A DNA stretch of 64,000 nt, from the NCBI RefSeq assembly GCF_009362735.1, contig NZ_WHNP01000021.1, positions 1-64,000 of the forward strand. Direction: 5' to 3'. A model generated the notes under the pieces. It was given only the letters and a program-made list of their open reading frames with translations, was not told where the DNA came from and did no database searches. The position numbers and the translations under genes were made by a program. Origin of the DNA: Paraburkholderia franconis (GTDB lineage Bacteria > Pseudomonadota > Gammaproteobacteria > Burkholderiales > Burkholderiaceae). Below are positions 8,477-16,322 of this stretch, piece by piece; within the stretch, counting starts at the first letter, position 1, and each line of letters starts with the position of its first letter.

Positions 8477-9781
8477 TCAGTGCGCGCTTGCCGTCACGCC
8501 GTACGCCACGGCGCGGCGCTCGATCGCGCGCGCGGACCATGCCGACACCAGCGCCGACAGCATCACATACGCGCAGACCATCCACGGCTTGCCGTCGTTG
8601 ATGCGCAGCAATGCGGTGGCGACGATCGGCGTCAGCCCGCTCGCGAAGATGCCGGAGAACTGGTAGACGAACGAAATGCCTGTATAGCGCACCTTCGCAT
8701 CGAAGAGCTCGGCAAAAAGCGCCGCTTCGGGGCCATACACCATCGCGTAAAAGATGCCGAACGGTATGACGATCGAAAGCCAGATCATCAGCGTACTGGT
8801 CGGCTGGCTCTCGATCAGCCAGAACGCGGGCAGCACCGAAAGTCCGCAAATCAGCGAGCCCCAGCGATACACGCGCGTTCGCCCGATCTGGTCAGAGAGC
8901 GCGCCGAAAAGCGGTATGAAGAAGCACATCACGATGGCCGCGATCATCACGCCGAGCAGCGCGTCGGTACGGCTCATCGACACGTGCTGCGTCAGATAGC
9001 CGATCGAGAAGACGGCGAAGATGTTGAAGAACACGCCATCGATATAGCGTGCGCCCATGCCGAGCAGAACCGCGCCGCGATAGCGGCTCATCATGTCGAC
9101 AAACGGAATCTTCGCTTCGCGGCGGCTGCGTTTGAGCGCGAGAAACTCGGGCGTTTCCATCACCTTCAGACGAATGTACAGGCCGATCAGCACGAGCAGC
9201 AGCGACGCGCCGAACGCGATGCGCCAGCCCCACGCGAAGAACGATGCTTCGGGCAAGAGCCGCGAGACGCCCGCCACCATGCCGGACGCGAGACACAGCC
9301 CGATCGACAGGCCGATCTGCGGCAAGCTCGCATACAGCCCACGCTTGCGCGGCGGCGCGTATTCGTAGGCCATCAGCACCGCACCGCCCCACTCGCCGCC
9401 AAGGCCGATGCCTTGCAGCACGCGCAGCGTCAGCAGCAGGATCGGCGCCCAGATGCCGATCTGCGCGTAGGTCGGTACAAACGCGACGCCTGCCGTCGAT
9501 ACGCCCATGATCACCAGCGTGAGAATCAGCGCGGACTTGCGCCCGACGCGGTCGCCGAAGTGGCCGAACAGCACGCCGCCGAGCGGCCGCGTGACGAAGC
9601 CGACTGCGAAGGTCGTATAGGCGAGCATCGTGGACACGAGGGGATCGCCTGTTGGAAAGTAGAGCTTGTTGAAGACAATGCCGGCGACGACGCCATACAG
9701 AAAGAAGTCATACCACTCGACGGTCGCGCCTATCACACTGGCGAATGCGACACGTCGGACGACGCGGTGATCGATTGCCAT
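8477..9781 (-). CDS. iseU: MFS transporter (MHS type), probable isethionate importer
   Basis: A 434-residue, 12-helix carrier of the metabolite:H+ symporter branch (shikimate/ProP-like). It begins with VIGATVEWYDFFLYG in helix 1, has GHFGDRVGRKSAL in loop 2-3, and QGIGLGGEWGGAVLMAYEYAP, a hallmark of the branch, after helix 4. The ATG at 9781 follows GGAGGAGC; the longer frame to 9814 is not needed. It lies about 100 bases downstream of the GMC dehydrogenase gene on the same strand, and both are divergent from an IclR gene. A dehydrogenase plus an MFS carrier is the arrangement described for isethionate use in C. necator (IseJ, IseU), so I suggest isethionate uptake. Other organic acids remain possible. 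Confidence 0.62.
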   Translation of the reverse strand: MAIDHRVVRRVAFASVIGATVEWYDFFLYGVVAGIVFNKLYFPTGDPLVSTMLAYTTFAVGFVTRPLGGVLFGHFGDRVGRKSALILTLVIMGVSTAGVAFVPTYAQIGIWAPILLLTLRVLQGIGLGGEWGGAVLMAYEYAPPRKRGLYASLPQIGLSIGLCLASGMVAGVSRLLPEASFFAWGWRIAFGASLLLVLIGLYIRLKVMETPEFLALKRSRREAKIPFVDMMSRYRGAVLLGMGARYIDGVFFNIFAVFSIGYLTQHVSMSRTDALLGVMIAAIVMCFFIPLFGALSDQIGRTRVYRWGSLICGLSVLPAFWLIESQPTSTLMIWLSIVIPFGIFYAMVYGPEAALFAELFDAKVRYTGISFVYQFSGIFASGLTPIVATALLRINDGKPWMVCAYVMLSALVSAWSARAIERRAVAYGVTASAH

Positions 9782-9880
9782 AGCTGCTCCTCCATAGGAC
9801 GGCCGTGCTGCCATTGCACGGCGGCATTAGCAAAGGCCCTCCTGGTCTCCTCCGGGGCCCGGACGCTGCAACGCTGTGAA

Positions 9881-11536
9881 TCAGGCGGCGACTTCCGCCG
9901 GCACGTTCGCACGATCGTGAAGACGGGACGTGCGCGCGTCGTCGAGAATCATGTCGGACGCTTTTTCCGCGACCATCACTATCGGCACGTTTGTATTGCC
10001 GGAGACGAGCGTCGGCATGATCGAGCAATCGACGACACGCAGCCCGCGTGTGCCGTACACGCGCAGACGATCGTCGACCACCGCGAGCGGATCGTCGGTC
10101 GTGCCCATCTTCGCCGTGCCCGATGGATGAAAAATCGTCTGCCCATACTCACGGCAAAACTGCAGCAGTTCGTCGTCCGTCTTCGCGTCCGCGCCCGGGC
10201 GCACTTCGCGCTTCATCAACGAGGCCATCGGCTGCGTGGCGGCGACGCGCCGCGCAAAGCGCACGCCCGCGACGGCCGTGCGCCGGTCGAGATCGGTGGC
10301 GAGATAGTTCGGCTGGATCGACGGCGCTTCGAGCGGATTCGTCGAGCGGATACGCACGACGCCACGCGATTCCGGCCGCAACTGGCAGACCGAATACGTG
10401 CAGCCGGAAAACGCGTGCACGTCTCCGCCGGCGGAATCGGCGGAGAGCGTCGAGAAGTGGAACTGGATGTCGGGCGTCTTCGCTTCGTCGGGCAGCGCGC
10501 GACAGAACATGCCGCCCTGGTTGATGCCGACGGCGAGCGGACCACCGCGAAACAATGCCCATTGCAGGCCCATCTTTGCGCGGCCCGTCCATGAACGAAG
10601 CTGGTCGTTGGTGGTGATCGGCTTCGTGACTTCGTAGATCAGGCGGATCTGCAGATGGTCCTGCAGGTTTTCTCCAACGCCCGCGCGAGCGGCCACGACG
10701 GGAATGCCGTGCTCTTGCAGCAGCGCCGCCGGGCCGACGCCCGACAGTTGCAGCAACTGTGGCGACTGCAATGCGCCCGCCGCCAGTATCACCTCGCGAT
10801 CCGCATGCACTTCACGCGCCGCGCCGCGCTGCACGTATTGAATGCCCATTGCGCGCGTGCCGTCGAACAGAATCCTTGACGCCTGCGCGTCCGTTTCGAC
10901 GTGCAGATTCGCGCGCTGCCGCGCGGGTTTCAGATATGCGACGGCTGTCGAGCAGCGCAAGCCGCGGCGTGTCGTCAACTGGTAGTAGCCGACGCCTTCC
11001 TGGTCGCCGGTGTTGAAGTCGTCGACGGTGCGCATGCCGAGCCGGTTCGACGCAGCGATGAACGCATCGACGAGTTCATGACGCTGCCGGATCGTCGACG
11101 CCCACAGCGGCCCAGCGACTCCGCGCGTCGGCCCCTCGCCCAGCTCGTTGTGTTCGAGCCGACGGAAGTACGGCAGGCATTCGTCCCAGCTCCAGCCGCG
11201 ATTGCCGAGGGCAGCCCAGCGATCGTAGTCCTCCATCTGCCCACGCACGTAGATGAGACCGTTGATCGAACTGCATCCGCCAAGCGTGCGGCCGCGCGGC
11301 CAATACAGCTTGCGGTTGTTCATGTTCGGATCGGGGTCAGTATAGAAGCCCCAGTTGTAGACGGGATGAAACATCGTCTTGCCGTAGCCGATCGGGATGT
11401 GAATCCACGCATAGCGATCGGTGGGACCCGCTTCGAGCAGACAGACGGAATAGCGTCCGTCCTCCGACAGACGGTTGGCGAGAACGCAGCCGGCCGAACC
11501 GGCGCCGACGACCACAAAGTCGAAACGACGTGGCAT
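9881..11536 (-). CDS. iseJ: GMC-family FAD dehydrogenase, probable isethionate dehydrogenase
   Basis: A 551-residue glucose-methanol-choline oxidoreductase. The FAD dinucleotide fold is at the N-terminus (FVVVGAGSAGCVLANRLSED, residues 7-26), the GMC signature is GRTLGGCSSINGLIYVRG, and the C-terminal active-site histidine lies in IFHPSGTAKMG, followed by SGNTNVPIVMVAEKASD. The ATG at 11536 follows GGAGACAT. GMC enzymes oxidise alcohols to aldehydes. Isethionate oxidation gives sulfoacetaldehyde, and the setting between sau and tau-like genes, with a divergent IclR paralogue and a downstream carrier, fits the membrane-bound IseJ of C. necator. No clear signal peptide or membrane helix is visible. 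A choline or other alcohol dehydrogenase role cannot be excluded from sequence. Confidence 0.64.
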   Translation of the reverse strand: MPRRFDFVVVGAGSAGCVLANRLSEDGRYSVCLLEAGPTDRYAWIHIPIGYGKTMFHPVYNWGFYTDPDPNMNNRKLYWPRGRTLGGCSSINGLIYVRGQMEDYDRWAALGNRGWSWDECLPYFRRLEHNELGEGPTRGVAGPLWASTIRQRHELVDAFIAASNRLGMRTVDDFNTGDQEGVGYYQLTTRRGLRCSTAVAYLKPARQRANLHVETDAQASRILFDGTRAMGIQYVQRGAAREVHADREVILAAGALQSPQLLQLSGVGPAALLQEHGIPVVAARAGVGENLQDHLQIRLIYEVTKPITTNDQLRSWTGRAKMGLQWALFRGGPLAVGINQGGMFCRALPDEAKTPDIQFHFSTLSADSAGGDVHAFSGCTYSVCQLRPESRGVVRIRSTNPLEAPSIQPNYLATDLDRRTAVAGVRFARRVAATQPMASLMKREVRPGADAKTDDELLQFCREYGQTIFHPSGTAKMGTTDDPLAVVDDRLRVYGTRGLRVVDCSIMPTLVSGNTNVPIVMVAEKASDMILDDARTSRLHDRANVPAEVAA

Positions 11537-11723
11537 AGCAAATGTCTCCTGCAGTCTCCAGCCCGGATTTCTCGCGTGTTCTGGTGAAACCAAAAAACGG
11601 AATGTTTCGTGTAAATTTATTGACAGAACGCAGCGACTTCAAGAAAACGGCGATAGCATCGTCGAATCTGATACAGGAACCGAACTTTTTGTTTCACTTT
11701 GCACATCCGAACCGGGGATCCGA

Positions 11724-12587
11724 ATGCGAAACGACACCGCGCTGCCGCCGAATGATCCGCCGCATGACAACACTCGCGTGCTGCGTCCGCTCGCCGTGCT
11801 CGAACAACTGGCTTCGGCGGGACAGCCGTTCTCGCTGTCGCAATTGTCGGCGCGGCTGCATATTCCGAAGGCCACGCTGATGCGGCTCATCGAATCGCTC
11901 GAGACACAGGGATATGTCACGCACATGCCGGACTCGCGCGGCGCGGAGCGCGCGATCGCACTCGGTCCGCGTGCCGCGCATCTTGCGCTCGCCACGCTTG
12001 CGAACAACACGTTCACGCGCGCATGCCGTTCGCTGTTGCGCTCGCTTGTCGATGCGCTCGGCGAAACGTGCAACCTGACGGCACTCGACGGCGACACGGT
12101 GCTGTATATCGAGCGCGTGGAAACGGCCGAGCCGTTGCGGCTGCACATGCAGCCCGGCACGCGCGTGCCGCTGCACTGCACCGCGAGCGGCAAACTGTTT
12201 CTCTCGCAGATGCCGCTGGCGGAGCGGCGGCCCGCCGTGTCGCGTCTGACGCTCAAGCGCATGACGTATCGCACGCTGACGGACCGCAGCCTGCTGGAAG
12301 CCGAACTCGACCGGCTTGGCGCGCGCGGGATCGGTATCGACAACGAGGAATTCGTCCGTGGGATGGTTGCCATCGCAGTGCCCGTGAGAGATGCCGCGAA
12401 TGGCAATGTGCTGGCAGCGCTGGCCGTTCATGCGCCGACCGCGCGCGCGAATCTCAACGACTTGCTGGAGGCCGTACCGAAGATGAAGGAGACGGCATTG
12501 GCGATCGCGCCGTTGCTGCAGTTTGCCGAGACGCTATCGTACAAAGGCGTTGGAGAACCTTCGGATCGGCACGCGACGTCGCTTTGA
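11724..12587 (+). CDS. IclR-family regulator of the dehydrogenase/transporter pair
   Basis: A 287-residue IclR protein with the winged helix at about residues 18-80 (LHIPKATLMRLIESLETQGYV) and an effector domain holding GETCNLT, PLRLHMQPGTRVPLHCTASGKL and a DNEEFVRGMVAIAVPV strand. I chose ATG 11724, shortly after CCGGGGAT; the frame runs upstream to 11475 but through non-family sequence. It is divergent from the GMC dehydrogenase gene with 187 bases between the starts, including AT-rich DNA with a spaced GAAAC/GTTTC pair near 11585-11610 that could be an operator. By position it should control the proposed isethionate genes. It is the third of three close IclR paralogues in this island. Confidence 0.82.
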   Translation: MRNDTALPPNDPPHDNTRVLRPLAVLEQLASAGQPFSLSQLSARLHIPKATLMRLIESLETQGYVTHMPDSRGAERAIALGPRAAHLALATLANNTFTRACRSLLRSLVDALGETCNLTALDGDTVLYIERVETAEPLRLHMQPGTRVPLHCTASGKLFLSQMPLAERRPAVSRLTLKRMTYRTLTDRSLLEAELDRLGARGIGIDNEEFVRGMVAIAVPVRDAANGNVLAALAVHAPTARANLNDLLEAVPKMKETALAIAPLLQFAETLSYKGVGEPSDRHATSL

Positions 12588-12606
12588 GAATCAGGGGATG
12601 CGACGT

Positions 12607-12636
12607 GGCCCCGGGCGCTCGAAAGTGCCCGGGGCC
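12607..12636. terminator. Strong bidirectional hairpin between convergent genes
   Basis: GGCCCCGGGC (12607-12616) pairs exactly with GCCCGGGGCC (12627-12636) across a 10-base loop that can pair further with one mismatch. It lies between the IclR gene ending at 12587 and the permease ending at 12671. The plus-strand tail is rich in T and C. Confidence 0.75.
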
Positions 12637-12670
12637 CGCTTCTGTCCGAGTTTCTGCTTGAGCTTCTGCT

Positions 12671-14116
12671 TCAATACCGCCGGCCGGAAACGCGCATCCG
12701 TTCAGTATCGATCGAATGCTGCGTATGGCCGACATCCTTGCGCCAGCGGCCGCGCTGCCAGTAGACCGCGATCAGCACCGCGAGGCTGACCACACCGAAC
12801 CACAGCGGCTTGCGCTGATCAGGAATGAACGCCATTGCCACGATGATCGCGCCCATGCCGATGATCGCGAACCACGTCAGATACGGGTAGCACCACATCT
12901 TCACGCGCAGCTTGCCAGGCGCTTCGCGTTCGAGCCGGGCGCGCAACTTCAGTTGCGACAGTGCGATCAGCACATACACGAAGATCGCAACGGTGCCGTA
13001 CGAATTGACGAGAAACGCGAACACCGTATCCGGCGAGACATACGACATCACCACCGACGCGTAGCCAAACAACGTGCCGATCAGAATCGCGCGCACAGGG
13101 ACGCCGCGACTGTTGACCTTCGCGAGCGCGCGCGGTGCGTCGCCACGGCGTGTCAGCGCGAACATCATCCGCGACGCGGCGTAAAGGCCCGAGTTCAGCG
13201 CGGACAGCACTGCCGTCAGGATGATCGCGTTCATCAGATGCGCGGCAGCGGGAATGTGCATTGCTTCCAGCGCGCTCACATACGGCGTCGACATCGCCGG
13301 TGAATTCCACGGCACGATCGCGACGACGAGCAGGATCGAGCCCGCGTAGAACACCAGCACGCGCGTGATCACCGAGTTGGTCGCTTTGGCCACGGCGCGT
13401 TCCGGCTCGCGTGCTTCGGCGGCCGCGATCGTGACGATCTCCGCGCCGAAGTAGAAGCCCGTTGCCGCGACGGCGCCGCTCAGTACCGGGCCGATACCCT
13501 TCGGCATGAAGCCGCCGTGCGCCGCGATCTGCGCAATGGGCAACGCCGCATGATTCGCGTGCGGCCACATGCCGAGCACGAACAGCGTGCCGACGAACAG
13601 GAACACGATGATGGCCGCCACTTTCACCGACGCGAACCAGAACTCGAACTCGCCATAACTGCCGACGGAGATCAGATTGGTGAGCGTCAGCACGAGCAGC
13701 AGCGCAAGCCCGATGGCCCATGCCGGCACCTGCGGCAGCCAGAACTGCACGAGGTGCGCACCCGCCACTGTCTCGACGGCGACGACGATGACCCAGAAGT
13801 ACCAGTACATCCAGCCCGTCAGAAAGCCGGCCAGTTCGCCAGATGGCTTGCGCTCGCCGAACGCGAGCCGCGCATACTCGTAGAACGAACCGACCGCGGG
13901 CATTGCGGACGCCATTTCGCCGAGCATCCGCATCACGAGCACGACGAGGCCGCCCGTCAGCAGGAACGACAAGATCGCGGCGGGTCCTGCCTGCTGGATC
14001 ACCACGCCGCTTCCCACAAAAAGCCCTGCTCCGATCACGCCGCCTAGCGCGATCATCGTCATGTGCCTTTGCTTCAGACTGCACTTCAGTTGACTGCCAT
14101 TTTCCGCCTGCTGCAT
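12671..14116 (-). CDS. Amino-acid/GABA-permease-type transporter
   Basis: A 481-residue APC-superfamily carrier with about 12 membrane helices. It starts with the family signature QRHMTMIALGGVIGAGLFVG, then GEMASAMPAVGSFYEYA after helix 2, and the conserved GFYFGAEIVTIAAAEA segment near the middle. The ATG at 14116 follows GGAGGTGAC, a near-ideal ribosome-binding site; the longer frame to 14227 is rejected. It resembles GabP/proline-type permeases that import zwitterionic amino compounds. It is the last gene of a minus-strand group with the FAD oxidoreductase and NTF2-like genes. If those are taurine dehydrogenase, taurine, a GABA-like zwitterion, is a reasonable substrate; GABA or polyamine-derived amino acids are alternatives. 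Confidence 0.8.
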   Translation of the reverse strand: MQQAENGSQLKCSLKQRHMTMIALGGVIGAGLFVGSGVVIQQAGPAAILSFLLTGGLVVLVMRMLGEMASAMPAVGSFYEYARLAFGERKPSGELAGFLTGWMYWYFWVIVVAVETVAGAHLVQFWLPQVPAWAIGLALLLVLTLTNLISVGSYGEFEFWFASVKVAAIIVFLFVGTLFVLGMWPHANHAALPIAQIAAHGGFMPKGIGPVLSGAVAATGFYFGAEIVTIAAAEAREPERAVAKATNSVITRVLVFYAGSILLVVAIVPWNSPAMSTPYVSALEAMHIPAAAHLMNAIILTAVLSALNSGLYAASRMMFALTRRGDAPRALAKVNSRGVPVRAILIGTLFGYASVVMSYVSPDTVFAFLVNSYGTVAIFVYVLIALSQLKLRARLEREAPGKLRVKMWCYPYLTWFAIIGMGAIIVAMAFIPDQRKPLWFGVVSLAVLIAVYWQRGRWRKDVGHTQHSIDTERMRVSGRRY

Positions 14117-14289
14117 GTCACCTCCATATACGTTCAGGACGGCGCTTGCGGGCCGCATGGGCCTGCGTGTGCTGCTGCGCCGCGTCGGCGCGCGCGGACG
14201 CCGGATGACTCCGGCCGCCCGCCGCATCCCGCTGAAGACGTTCTTGTGTGAAGAAAGAATGCGCGTTTCGTGTCCCGCTCGATCCGCGC

Positions 14290-15711
14290 CTAACGCTGCT
14301 CGTCGCGCAGGAAATACCAGTGGTACAGCATGCGCTGACCGACGCGCCTGAACGGCGCGAACATGTGCGCGGGCAGCGGCGACGTGAAGATGGGCAGTGT
14401 CTGCTGCGCGCCCTTGCCCGCAATGCGCTCGGCAAGCCGCCGACCCGCCTGCGACGAATACGACACACCATTGCCGCCATAACCGAGCGCGTAGAACACC
14501 GATTCCTTCGGATCAGGCTGGAACACGCGCGGCATCATGTCATGGCTCACGTCGACCCAACCCCACCACGAGTAATCGATATCGATGCCCTGCAACGCCG
14601 GAAACTTGCGCTGCAAGCCGTGCACGAGCAGATCGTAGTGTTGGGGGTTTGGCGCGTCGCGGCCCGTGATCGCGCTGCGGCTGCCGATCTGCACGCGGTT
14701 GTCGGGCAGCAGACGGTAATAGAAGCGCAGCGTACGCGTATCGGTGAGCACCTGGTGCGTGCGGAAATTGCACGCGTCCAGTTCGGTTTTCGTGAGCGGA
14801 CGCGTCACCATCGAGTTCGACAGGATCGGCATCACCTTGCTGTGCAGCGACGGATGCAGCCCCGGCGCCGTATATGCGCCCGTCGCGATGCCGACCGCGC
14901 GCGCCCGCACGGTGCCGCCTGGTGTGCGCAGGTGATGCACGCCCTTGATCGTTTCCCAGCCCGTCACGGGGCTCGCGGGATGCACCTTCGCGCCCGCTTC
15001 GCGCGCGAGCCGCAGATACCCATAAGCGAGCTTCAGCGGATGAATGCCGATGCCTTCGGGCTCATGCAGTGCGCCCGCCGCTTCCGCATCGTTCACGTAC
15101 TCGCGGCGAAACGCTTCCGCGCTCATCAGCTCGGATGGATAGCCGAACACGTCCTTCCACACCTTCGCTTCCGCAGCGAGCTTTTCCATGATGCGCGGCC
15201 GATGCGCGATCAGAAAATGGCCACCCGGCTGCGGATCGCAATCGATCATCGCGACCAGCGACCTGAACGTCTCGAAGCCCTGCGCGATTTCGTCGTGCAT
15301 CTTGAGTGCGACGTCCTTACCCCAGCGCTCGACCCATTGCGAGCGCGACAGACGCCCCGACGCGTTCTGCCCCTGGCCTCCATTGCGGCTGCTGCATCCC
15401 CAACTGACGCGGTTCGCTTCGAGCACGACGGCCTTGATGCCGTGCTCGCGGGCCAGAAATAGCGCCGTGCACAGGCCCGTGTAGCCGCCGCCGATGATCG
15501 CCACGTCGACGTCCATGTCCTGCGTAACGGGACCGTCGTCGGGCGGCGCCGTGCCCGCCGTCGCGGCCCAGTACGTCGGCGCGTACTGCTTGCCCTGGCC
15601 GGGGCCTGGCGAAACGAGCGGATCGTAGGTCGGGTCGTAGCGGGTATCGTTGCCGTCCCTGCGCTCGAACGAGGAATCTGCGCCCTCAAGATGAATCACA
15701 CCGTGTTTCAT
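14290..15711 (-). CDS. tauY: FAD-dependent amine oxidoreductase, probable taurine dehydrogenase large subunit
   Basis: A 473-residue DAO-family flavoprotein. A polar N-terminal extension of about 65 residues (YDPTYDPLVSPGPGQGKQYA, then a TYW motif) precedes the FAD fold DVAIIGGGYTGLCTALFLA (about residues 69-87) and the SSRNGGQGQNASGR block; the C-terminal FAD contact includes YALGYGGNGVSYSSQAGRRLA. Enzymes of this shape oxidise primary amines, for example gamma-glutamylputrescine (PuuB). The N-terminal extension, the adjoining NTF2-like gene, the MocR regulator and nearby xsc match taurine dehydrogenase TauXY as I know it, which would convert taurine to sulfoacetaldehyde and ammonia. A polyamine role is the main alternative. 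GGAGAG precedes the ATG. Confidence 0.62.
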   Translation of the reverse strand: MKHGVIHLEGADSSFERRDGNDTRYDPTYDPLVSPGPGQGKQYAPTYWAATAGTAPPDDGPVTQDMDVDVAIIGGGYTGLCTALFLAREHGIKAVVLEANRVSWGCSSRNGGQGQNASGRLSRSQWVERWGKDVALKMHDEIAQGFETFRSLVAMIDCDPQPGGHFLIAHRPRIMEKLAAEAKVWKDVFGYPSELMSAEAFRREYVNDAEAAGALHEPEGIGIHPLKLAYGYLRLAREAGAKVHPASPVTGWETIKGVHHLRTPGGTVRARAVGIATGAYTAPGLHPSLHSKVMPILSNSMVTRPLTKTELDACNFRTHQVLTDTRTLRFYYRLLPDNRVQIGSRSAITGRDAPNPQHYDLLVHGLQRKFPALQGIDIDYSWWGWVDVSHDMMPRVFQPDPKESVFYALGYGGNGVSYSSQAGRRLAERIAGKGAQQTLPIFTSPLPAHMFAPFRRVGQRMLYHWYFLRDEQR

Positions 15712-15730
15712 GCGACTCTCCTCATCGGCA

Positions 15731-16132
15731 TCACGCGACTTGCTTCGGACGTTCCTTGCGGAACGCGCGCTTGACCGCGATTAGCCCGTCGCGGAACTCG
15801 AAAAGATCGCAGCCTTCGGCCTCGATGCGCCAGCCCTCGGCATGCGTGCCGCTGAACACCCATTCGGATACCCCGCGCTCGCCCACGACGTAATGCCTGC
15901 CATGGCCCCAATGCGCATCGGGGAAAGTTTTGAAGACTGCTTCGAAGGCCGCGCGCACGGCGTCTTTTCCGACGAAGCGCGTGCCGTAGACTTCGTTCCC
16001 GCCAGCGGCATCGAAGATGCAGTCGCCCGTCATGAACCCCATCAGCGCGTCGGCGTCGTGGCGGTTGAATGCATCGGAAAAGGCGGCAAGCGTATCCGCG
16101 CTGATGGACGCTGTCTTGAGCGTGTCTGACAT
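15731..16132 (-). CDS. tauX: NTF2/SnoaL-like small protein, probable taurine dehydrogenase small subunit
   Basis: A 133-residue single-domain protein with the cone-shaped NTF2 fold: an N-terminal helix pair with FSDAFNRHDADALMGFMTGDC, a strand with YGTRFVGKDAVRAAF, and C-terminal strands GWRIEAEGCDLFEFRDGLI. Such domains serve as small enzymes or accessory subunits. It ends 19 bases before the FAD oxidoreductase start and should be cotranscribed with it. Size and partner fit the small subunit TauX. GGAGACAC precedes the ATG. An imperfect inverted repeat (GCCACGCGA at 16162-16170 and TCGCGTATGTGGC at 16178-16190) sits upstream and may be a regulator site. Confidence 0.6.
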   Translation of the reverse strand: MSDTLKTASISADTLAAFSDAFNRHDADALMGFMTGDCIFDAAGGNEVYGTRFVGKDAVRAAFEAVFKTFPDAHWGHGRHYVVGERGVSEWVFSGTHAEGWRIEAEGCDLFEFRDGLIAVKRAFRKERPKQVA

Positions 16133-16322
16133 ACCGTGTCTCCTGTTAGATGACTTCTCGGGCCACGCGACGCCTTATCGCGTATGTGGCATCCTCAGTC
16201 GACACGGTAGATAACGCCCGCCTTGCGCGGTAGTTCCAGTTGGCGGCTTTCGCCTGGGCCAGCAGAAGTGGAAGCGGCCATGTCGATGCCGGCGTAATGC
16301 AGGCATCAGCGGATGCGTGCGT

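Noticed and set aside
8387..10594. 735-codon open frame on the plus strand over the transporter and GMC genes
   Set aside because: It mirrors real minus-strand genes; its translation is Arg/His/Ala-rich without domains. GC-rich third positions keep the opposite frame open.
16195..16281. 28-codon minus-strand frame (ends KAGVIYRVD) between the MocR and NTF2-like genes
   Set aside because: No ribosome-binding site and too short to judge; could be a remnant but nothing supports it.
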